Shown piece by piece: positions 58,685-64,000 of a DNA stretch of 64,000 bases. Location of the stretch: positions 389,717-453,716 of the forward strand of contig NZ_JAHKRM010000006.1 in NCBI RefSeq assembly GCF_019396345.1. The letters are read 5' to 3'. The translations under genes and the position numbers were made by a program. Source of the DNA: Nonomuraea guangzhouensis. Its GTDB lineage: Bacteria; Actinomycetota; Actinomycetes; Streptosporangiales; Streptosporangiaceae. Under the pieces are notes generated by a model. It searched no databases and was not told the origin of the DNA. It saw only the letters and a program-made list of their open reading frames with translations. Within the stretch, counting starts at the first letter, position 1; every line of letters starts with the position of its first letter.

Positions 58685-58853
58685 CACCCGTTACCCGATT
58701 CGGTGGTTGGCCGTTTGATGCCCACCCGCCCACAAAGGACCTCCGCTTCGCTCCGGACGTCATCCCAGGCGGGCTGACGCCCGCCCCCTGAAGGACCTCG
58801 CTCCGCTCGGACCCCCTTCCAAGCACGCTTCGCCGGGTTGGCCGGTCGGAACG
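58685..58853. repeat. dispersed ~170-bp repeat, copy 1
   Basis: This copy contains CACCCGTTACCCGATTCGGT, TTGGCCGTTTGATGCCCACC, TCCGCTTCGCTCCGGACGTC, the hairpin GGCGGGCTGACGCCCGCC (58768-58785) and AAGGACCTCGCTCCGCTCGG. Copy 2 lies at about 62603-62770 in the same orientation with few differences. It occupies most of the gene-free 58649-59042 region and precedes the AbiE-like unit. It looks like the G/C-rich spacer repeats that recur in actinomycete genomes. Confidence 0.75.
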
Positions 58854-58984
58854 GAGTACCCGCAATATCTGTACAAAGTGCCCAATGGGTACTGCGGCAT
58901 CGGCGGCACCGGCGTTTCCTGCCCCGTGGGCATAGTGCTGGCAGGTGAGTAGCTCAGTCCCTTAGGTGGAATCAGGCCTCGTCA

Positions 58985-59028
58985 TCGCAGAGGGCCAGGC
59001 CTGGAAGTTGAGGTCGAGCCCTCTGCGA
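58985..59028 (-). terminator. 11-bp stem terminator-like hairpin
   Basis: TCGCAGAGGGC at 58985-58995 pairs perfectly with GCCCTCTGCGA at 59018-59028 around a 22-nt loop. It lies 15 bp after the end of the minus-strand AbiE-like genes and before the dispersed repeat, so it is a probable terminator for that unit. It has no strong T run. Confidence 0.55.
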
Positions 59029-59042
59029 AGTTGTCGGAGAGC

Positions 59043-59885
59043 TCAGATACGTTCCAAGGCCTGCACGAGATCAGCAGCCAGCAGAGACGTTGCCAAACTA
59101 ACCGTCTCGGGCTCGCCAATGCCCTCTTCCGCGCGTCCGGCCATCGTTGAGCCAAGCGCGTCTGGTCCTGCCGCGAACAGCGTCGCCAGATGTTCCACCG
59201 CCTGCTCGGTGACGTCGCGGCTGATTGGGTCACGAACAAGGAGCCTGAACGTGGTGGCCAGTTCAGCGGTGTCGGCGTCGATAAGGACGCGGTACATGTC
59301 GTGTGCGTCCTTGTCATTCAGCCGGTGGGGCACCGAAACCCGTTCGGCGATCTTGTGGAGCTTGGCCACCAGCAAGGCTGCGGGCCCGGCGACTCTGACT
59401 CGATATACGCGGGCATCGGCTGGGTCAAGGGCAGTCACGTCCATGATCGTGTTGTCGATGACAGCGGCTTCGAGACCTCGAGCGCGCCGGGTGGCACGGC
59501 GATCATGCGGTGGGATGCGGGCGCCCCGCGTGTTCCTCGTACCAACTCCTGCAAGAGCCTCGGGCACCATCAGATCGACGGGAATGCCTACGAGGTTCAG
59601 CCACGCTCCGGGTTGTCCGCCAGCGGGGTCACGATAGAACCCCGCGCGGCCCATGGATTGCTCCAGAAGCGGATCATCCTCCAGGACCCTCGGGTCGAGT
59701 GCGAGATCGCTGTCCTTCGTCGTCTCGGCGAGTGCGACAGGACTTCCTGCAGTGCGCAGGTAGACGGCCTGTGCTCCGATCACGATCACAGCGTCGCGAT
59801 GGGCATCCAACGCGGCCAATGCATCGAGAAGCGCGGACCGAGATCGGACGAGGATGTCGCTACTACTTACGCCAGGAGGATTCAT
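59043..59885 (-). CDS. nucleotidyltransferase, AbiEii-like toxin candidate
   Basis: The 280-residue protein contains a nucleotidyltransferase-like core: DAVIVIGAQAVYLRTAGSP, then LAETTKDSDLALDPRVLEDD, with the KDSDLAL acidic pair in the place of the DxD catalytic motif, and a later AALLVAKLHKIAERVSVPHR. This resembles nucleotidyltransferases of AbiEii type. It follows an AbiEi-like gene that overlaps it by 23 bp, the normal antitoxin-toxin order for AbiE. The start could be ATG 59885 or TTG 59903. Type IV toxin-antitoxin or phage-abortive function is inferred. Confidence 0.7.
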   Translation of the reverse strand: MNPPGVSSSDILVRSRSALLDALAALDAHRDAVIVIGAQAVYLRTAGSPVALAETTKDSDLALDPRVLEDDPLLEQSMGRAGFYRDPAGGQPGAWLNLVGIPVDLMVPEALAGVGTRNTRGARIPPHDRRATRRARGLEAAVIDNTIMDVTALDPADARVYRVRVAGPAALLVAKLHKIAERVSVPHRLNDKDAHDMYRVLIDADTAELATTFRLLVRDPISRDVTEQAVEHLATLFAAGPDALGSTMAGRAEEGIGEPETVSLATSLLAADLVQALERI

Positions 59886-60942
59886 GTCGCGCCATCCATT
59901 CAATGAGTTCTTCGGCTTCAGAGGGGCTGCGTCCAGGGCCTGTCATCAAATCGACGGCGACTTGGGGTGGTGCTGCGATCGTGAGACCGGAAGCGTCGCT
60001 AAGGGTACGGATGAAGACGACGTCGCTTTCCGGCTCGGCCAACATCACATTCGCTCCGGCGTCGGCAGGGCGAAGATCCCAGAGTTGGGCGGTGTGCTCA
60101 GCGTCCGTCGTGTAGATCATGGCGGAGCGGGCTGGAGCATAGGGGGCCCAGTTGGCTGCGGCCAAAGTCCCGGTCATGGCGTACTGGGTGGGATTATCAG
60201 CCGCCCGACGCATGAGGTTAGGTAGGCCTCTCGGTGCTATCCACCGTGTGACGCGACTGCTTCGTACGAACCCGTAGTCCTCGCTCCAACGCCTCAGTAG
60301 CGCGACCCAGTCGGGAACTACGACTGCACCCGAGCTGGTCCGTGTTGCTAGGTTCTCGCTCTCGAGAAACTCGATCACCCGGTAGGTCGACCCAGTAGAT
60401 ACGTCAGCGACGCCGATCAGCTCACGGATCGCCCATGATCTTTCGTGGTCCAACAGCGCACGCACGATCTTCGCCGCAGGAGCGCCCTTCAACGTTCCGC
60501 GCGGTCTTCCAGGGCCGCGCCACGGATCATGGTCGGCCCCTCGATCTGCAACGTATAGACCGGGTTGAGAGACGTTCAGGGTGATGTTCCCTGTCGCGTC
60601 TATGTAGGACAGGCCAGCCTCCGATAGCCGCTTACGCACGGGCGGCGACAGGTACCGAGAGACGACAACCCCACGGCTGCCTGGATGCTCGTCCGTTGCG
60701 GCATTCAACTGCTGGAGCAGCGTAGCGGTGTCACGCCTCTCCACCACGCGCTTGGCTTCCACTACCAGCACGACCGAGGTTCCGTCCGGTGCTGTCACCT
60801 TCCAGAGAGCGTCGAAGCGAGCATCGGGCAGTCCGCGGCTCAGCGGCTGGATGTCCCACCCGGCCGGCAGCCGGTCGCGTAGCACAGCCATTCCGGCTCG
60901 CAGAACTTCAACCTCGTTCTGAGGCTGTGGTCTCGCCTCCAT
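59863..60942 (-). CDS. AbiEi-like winged-helix protein with N-terminal nuclease-like domain
   Basis: The 359-residue protein starts MEARPQPQNEVEVLRAGMAV. Its first ~140 residues include VTAPDGTSVVLVVEAKRVVE, a pattern like a restriction-endonuclease-type core (VxxEAK), then SEAGLSYIDATGNITLNVSQ. A winged helix follows: LKGAPAAKIVRALLDHERSW, AIRELIGVADVSTGSTYRVI and EFLESENLATRTSSGAVVVP. The C-terminal part is similar in layout to AbiEi antitoxins. It is upstream of and overlapping the nucleotidyltransferase gene. I read the pair as a type IV toxin-antitoxin-like unit with an enlarged antitoxin-like member. Confidence 0.65.
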   Translation of the reverse strand: MEARPQPQNEVEVLRAGMAVLRDRLPAGWDIQPLSRGLPDARFDALWKVTAPDGTSVVLVVEAKRVVERRDTATLLQQLNAATDEHPGSRGVVVSRYLSPPVRKRLSEAGLSYIDATGNITLNVSQPGLYVADRGADHDPWRGPGRPRGTLKGAPAAKIVRALLDHERSWAIRELIGVADVSTGSTYRVIEFLESENLATRTSSGAVVVPDWVALLRRWSEDYGFVRSSRVTRWIAPRGLPNLMRRAADNPTQYAMTGTLAAANWAPYAPARSAMIYTTDAEHTAQLWDLRPADAGANVMLAEPESDVVFIRTLSDASGLTIAAPPQVAVDLMTGPGRSPSEAEELIEWMARHESSWRK

Positions 60943-61197
60943 TGGTGCTCTCCAGTCCCTCGGCGTTCGGGAAAAATCCTAACTCCGTTGAAAGCGGAAG
61001 GCTGGGATTTCCCGAACATCAGCCGGAGATGGTTGCTGGCGTGGCGCCCCTGAAGCCCTGGTTGCCTGCGCGGGGAGTTGTTGCCTGAGAAGAGTGCTGC
61101 CAGCAGCGCTTACCGGTCAGTTTGGACAGCACTCGGGGGCCGTGCCGGCGAGGCCCGACCGCGCGCTCTGCTGAGCACCTTCGCCACGCTTGGTGTT

Positions 61198-61554
61198 ATG
61201 AACGCCCGCATTCACGCCGACCACTGGCTCACCGCGTGGAACAGCCACGACCTCGACGCGATCATGGCCTGCTACACCGACGACGTGGACTTCAGCGCAT
61301 CCACCGTGGTCACCCGCTGGGGACGACCGGACGGCTGTCTGCACGGCAAGGAGGAACTGCGCCGTCACTTTGCCCGCGGTCTGGAACTCGCCCCCAACCT
61401 CAGCTTGATCGAGATAGCACTCCTGACCAATCCCAGCGGATACGCCCTCCTCTACCAGCGCGACAACGGCAACCGCGTCCTAGACGTCGTCGAACTGGAC
61501 GAACACCACCTCGCCACCCGAGTCCGTGCCTACTACGAGAACACCCAGCGCTGA
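61198..61554 (+). CDS. SnoaL-like/NTF2-fold protein
   Basis: The 118-residue protein reads MNARIHADHWLTAWNSHDLD, AIMACYTDDVDFSASTVVTR, then GCLHGKEELRRHFARGLELA, and ends VVELDEHHLATRVRAYYENT. This is the single-domain nuclear-transport-factor-2-like fold (SnoaL_2), a pocket used by cyclases, isomerases and binding proteins. The ligand is unknown. ATG 61198 opens the first helix. The frame upstream is open but not domain-like. Confidence 0.82.
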   Translation: MNARIHADHWLTAWNSHDLDAIMACYTDDVDFSASTVVTRWGRPDGCLHGKEELRRHFARGLELAPNLSLIEIALLTNPSGYALLYQRDNGNRVLDVVELDEHHLATRVRAYYENTQR

Positions 61555-61910
61555 ACAGGCTCAGGTCTCAGCCTCCGACTGGAGCACTTCCGGCGCAGGG
61601 CTGCAGCGTTCTCCTGCTGATGAGACGCGCGTGAATAGGAGCGGAATGTCGGGCTGAGCGGCACCGAGCGCGCAGACCACAAACGCGACCCCGGTGATCG
61701 TCGGTTGTCCAAGCCAGTCGATCAAGAACAGGGGCCGCGTTCGCGTGCCATCATCCCCGATCGACGTGCTCGCCCACCTGGAGCACGTCACAGCCGCCAC
61801 CGACCACTACCGCAGCCACCCCGCCAACGGCCTCCAGCTACTCGGTCCTACGACATGAGCACGCTTCGGCCCTGGCCAGTCAGGGCGGTCCGCCGCGCTC
61901 GTCGAGCTGT
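61555..61910. other. gene-free stretch with a possible remnant
   Basis: No complete gene is visible. Near the right end a plus-strand frame (about 61747-61857) reads DVLAHLEHVTAATDHYRSHP and ends LQLLGPTT before a TGA. It could be the tail of a former gene, but it is too short to assign. Confidence 0.3.
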
Positions 61911-62549
61911 TCATGTGCCCCGCGTACCGTACCAACGCCACTCGGTGAGTCGTGGACGATCAGGGAGAGCGGTGCGTCCGGTCGCCCACAGCAGGGTCTC
62001 CCAGGCGTCAGAATCGATGGCGACATGGGGAAAGAGCCGCTTCAGGACCTGTTCGCACAGCTCCCGTGGCGGCGACCACTCCACATTCAGCCCTTGAGCG
62101 ATGTCATGCATGTGCACGAGGGCCTCAACGACGGCCATTGCGGCGAAGCCCTCTGGATCCGAGGGCCCGAAGACGTGGTAGGCGACGGTGGTCGAGGGGG
62201 CCGTGCGTAGGACGGACGCGAGCAGGCCACCGCAAGCCTCCAGGATGGTCAGCAGGCCCTCAGGGCCCGAGTCCCGGTCGACGAAGATGACGCTCTCCGG
62301 CCCACCGCTTCGGTCACTGCTCGTCCGGAACGGCAACAGCGCGGACATCGGTGGCTTCGCGAGCCCGAACCTCGCGGCATAAGTGAACAGGTCATCGGCC
62401 AGATGCTCGAGCGTCTCCCAACACGTCCACTCGAGCGTTCCCGCCTTGGCCTCCCACGCCTGGGGATCCGCGCCCCTAAGCGCGTCGATGGCCAGAGCGA
62501 CGACCCGACGTACGTCCTCTCCGTCGATGGCGCTGTCTGGTCTGTGCAT
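61911..62549 (-). CDS. mycothiol-dependent maleylpyruvate isomerase-like (DinB-fold) protein
   Basis: The 212-residue protein starts MHRPDSAIDGEDVRRVVALA and contains TLEWTCWETLEHLADDLFTY (with the metal-site His in LEHLADD), then VAYHVFGPSDPEGFAAMAVV and EALVHMHDIAQGLNVEWSPP with the second His set (HMHD). This is the MDMPI/DinB-like pattern. The activity is unknown. ATG 62549 is the first start that precedes the domain; upstream bases belong to the dispersed repeat. Confidence 0.82.
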   Translation of the reverse strand: MHRPDSAIDGEDVRRVVALAIDALRGADPQAWEAKAGTLEWTCWETLEHLADDLFTYAARFGLAKPPMSALLPFRTSSDRSGGPESVIFVDRDSGPEGLLTILEACGGLLASVLRTAPSTTVAYHVFGPSDPEGFAAMAVVEALVHMHDIAQGLNVEWSPPRELCEQVLKRLFPHVAIDSDAWETLLWATGRTALPDRPRLTEWRWYGTRGT

Positions 62550-62602
62550 GCGAAGGAGCGTAACAACGGCCTCCGTGGACCCTAGGCCGCCCGGTGCCGG
62601 CC

Positions 62603-62770
62603 GCCCGTTGCCCGATTCGGCGGTTGGCCGTTTGACGCCCACCCGCCCAAAATGGGCTTCCGCTTCGCTCCGGACGTCCTCCCAGGCGGGCTGACGCCCG
62701 CCCTCTGAAGGACCTCGCTCCGCTCGGACCGCCTTCCAGGCACGCTTCGCCGAGTCGGCTAGGCGGAGCG
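62603..62770. repeat. dispersed ~170-bp repeat, copy 2
   Basis: It matches copy 1 at 58685-58853: CCCGATTCGGCGGTTGGCCG, TTTGACGCCCACCCGCCC, TCCGCTTCGCTCCGGACGTC, then GGCGGGCTGACGCCCGCC and AAGGACCTCGCTCCGCTCGG. The two copies are about 3.9 kb apart in direct orientation and enclose the AbiE-like unit, the SnoaL-like gene and the DinB-fold gene. It lies in the gene-free stretch 62550-62868. Confidence 0.75.
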
Positions 62771-62868
62771 GGACCAAATGGACTTCCACGATCTCGCCAT
62801 GAGGCTTCTAACAGGACGAATCGGGTTCATTGGACTGAAGAATTACACCGCACTGCGAGACGCCATCG

Positions 62869-63294
62869 TCACGGAGCCGAGTGGAAGGATGGATGATCGT
62901 CGAAGGACTGTCCGGGTGGAGGGTCTTCCCGGAAACGGACCGGCGTGTCATAGCGCTGACGGTAGACGCGGCTCACGAGGCCGGTCCACGGTGGAACGGT
63001 GGCGCCGGAGGGAAGCTCAGGAGGCATCTTCGTTGGCTGCAGCATGATGTCTTCGTAGTAGTCCAGCCCCTGAGCGACGATCCACTGGGCGAGGTCATCG
63101 ACGTAATCCTCGGTGCGGGGCGGCGACACGTACCTGAGGAACTCCTCGTCCTTCAGGTCGGCTGCGCACTCCTCGTAGGTCCAATAGAACTCCACGAGAT
63201 CGTGCTCGGACATGCCGTCAATCCGGCGGGCGAGTTCGTCAGGATCGCGCAGGCCCACGTCGATCAGCTTCCAGAATGTCATCCAGTGCGTCAT
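62869..63294 (-). CDS. DUF4240 domain-containing protein
   Basis: The 141-residue protein begins MTHWMTFWKLIDVGLRDPDE and continues MSEHDLVEFYWTYEECAADL and YVDDLAQWIVAQGLDYYEDI with MLQPTKMPPEL. This is the pattern of the DUF4240 family, which is common in actinomycetes and often near SUKH-type or other immunity-like genes. It is acidic, soluble and of unknown function. ATG 63294 is the first in-frame start. The 63295-63565 interval after it shows no gene. Confidence 0.8.
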   Translation of the reverse strand: MTHWMTFWKLIDVGLRDPDELARRIDGMSEHDLVEFYWTYEECAADLKDEEFLRYVSPPRTEDYVDDLAQWIVAQGLDYYEDIMLQPTKMPPELPSGATVPPWTGLVSRVYRQRYDTPVRFREDPPPGQSFDDHPSFHSAP

Positions 63295-63565
63295 GTCTTC
63301 CTCAGGCTATCGGCCGAACCTGTCTGTGAGAGGACGCAGGATGCAGCGTTCCCGTTGGCGTTTTTGCTCAGATTGCGTTCCGTCGAGTGGTGCAATCCCG
63401 TGCCCGAGCTGAAAGATCCAAGACGCCTTCGATGCCAGGTGATCAGCACTAGACGAGTAGTTCCGAAGTCCGGTCGAGTTGTGGCCCGGGGCGACGGGAG
63501 GGTGTCCAAGTCTCTCCGGCCGATCATCGTGAAAGGTAGACCTACCATCTTGGGCACGGGCGGGG

Positions 63566-64000
63566 TCAGCCAAGAGCAGGGTTCATAAGGTCGAGCACCA
63601 GCCGATTCCTCCAATCGTTGGTGAAGACGGCATTCATGCCCTGGTAGTGCACTCCGACGAACGGGTTGGAGTGGAACATCACGGCAACCCACTGCAACGA
63701 GCGGTCGGCGTTGAGACGGGCGAGGTAGCCGATGTTCCCCATCCCGCCGCCCCCACCGGACATCCATCCTGCTCCGTCCGGTAGCGGGCTCTCGAAATTT
63801 GTGTCGACTTCGTTGATGCCGTGCTCCTCAATGGCCTGGGCCACATCGAACGGTCCTCCGATACGGAAGGGAATCGGCTGCCCAGCATCGGGGTGGTACG
63901 CCCCCGGACCGTCAACATGCAACTCCAAGCCAGTGTCGTCCGGCCGGTACAGCCCGTCACGGAACGGCATCTGCCTGGCCTTCCAGAGCCCCTCGACCAT
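63566..64000 (-). CDS. uncharacterised protein, possibly cut by the window edge
   Basis: The 144-residue reading begins with an ATG whose first base is the last base of the window, so an upstream extension cannot be excluded. It reads FRDGLYRPDDTGLELHVDGP, then IPFRIGGPFDVAQAIEEHGI and a glycine-rich MSGGGGGMGNIGYLARLNAD followed by WVAVMFHSNPFVGVHYQGMN. The pattern looks like a soluble domain of immunity- or cargo-type proteins, but I cannot name the family. Confidence 0.55.
   Translation of the reverse strand: MVEGLWKARQMPFRDGLYRPDDTGLELHVDGPGAYHPDAGQPIPFRIGGPFDVAQAIEEHGINEVDTNFESPLPDGAGWMSGGGGGMGNIGYLARLNADRSLQWVAVMFHSNPFVGVHYQGMNAVFTNDWRNRLVLDLMNPALG

Noticed and set aside
61747..61857. 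A short gene ending LQLLGPTT.
   Set aside because: Too short, no ribosome-binding site, and no recognised family; kept only as a possible remnant.

Overview
The window is chromosomal DNA from a high-GC actinomycete, most likely a filamentous one of the Streptomyces/Streptosporangium/Nonomuraea type. The signs are strong third-position G/C, frequent GTG starts, an AfsR-like SARP regulator with NB-ARC and TPR domains, ECF sigma factors with a CU044_5270-type membrane partner, XRE-MmyB and ArsR/DUF5937-type regulators, and LigD-type polymerase genes. The genus is an inference; no rRNA or complete tRNA is present to test it.

Layout. (1) 1-5.2 kb is a belt of accessory genes and gene ruins: an alpha/beta hydrolase cut by the window edge, a pair of divergent genes (XRE-MmyB regulator and aldo/keto reductase) that both lost their 5' halves, fragments of a TPR regulator and of a FAD-linked oxidase, then an SRPBCC protein divergent from an XRE-cupin regulator, and a SUKH (Smi1/Knr4) protein. 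(2) 5.2-20.8 kb is the most unusual part. The 3' half of a tRNA-Gly(CCC) gene, from the anticodon loop to the CCA end, recurs in full or degraded form about eight times (A-E, G, H, J), always on the + strand. It is usually preceded by one of two families of arm-like sequence. A separate arm without a core (F) and a separate copy of the tRNA 3' flank (I) complete the set. The intervals of about 1.0-1.3 or 3.0-3.3 kb carry one to a few genes each (HigBA-like toxin-antitoxin, Mth938-like, DinB-like, DUF4303-like, HAD-like, WD40 and others) and no integrase. I read this as an array of attachment-site scars from repeated integration into one tRNA gene, whose intact copy should lie to the left of the window. 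(3) 20.8-35 kb holds scattered metabolic and resistance-type genes: GNAT, aldehyde dehydrogenase, a broken SDR with a divergent TetR, three aminoglycoside-phosphotransferase-fold kinases, VOC, NUDIX, an epoxide-hydrolase-like enzyme, two ECF sigma factors, an AhpD-like protein and methyltransferases. (4) 36-52.4 kb is regulator-rich: a 1031-residue SARP, two divergent secreted mini-proteins, two two-component systems, a DUF418-PadR-HD(SpoT-like) operon, a stand-alone LigD-type polymerase domain and a MerR unit. (5) 52.5-58.6 kb is a complete sugar-use locus: a binding lipoprotein, two permeases and a GH42 beta-galactosidase, with a divergent LacI regulator and two operator-like palindromes. 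(6) 58.7-62.8 kb lies between two copies of a ~170-bp repeat and carries an AbiE-like two-gene unit, a SnoaL-like protein and a mycothiol-dependent-isomerase-like protein. DUF4240 and uncharacterised genes close the window.

How the genes work together. The clearest functional unit is the GH42 operon: LacI represses it, the ABC importer brings in a galactoside and GH42 hydrolyses it. The ATPase of the importer is absent and is presumably a shared MsiK-type protein encoded elsewhere. The HigBA-like, AbiE-like and SUKH genes are typical accessory-genome cargo and sit next to the att-like scars or dispersed repeats, consistent with acquisition by transfer.
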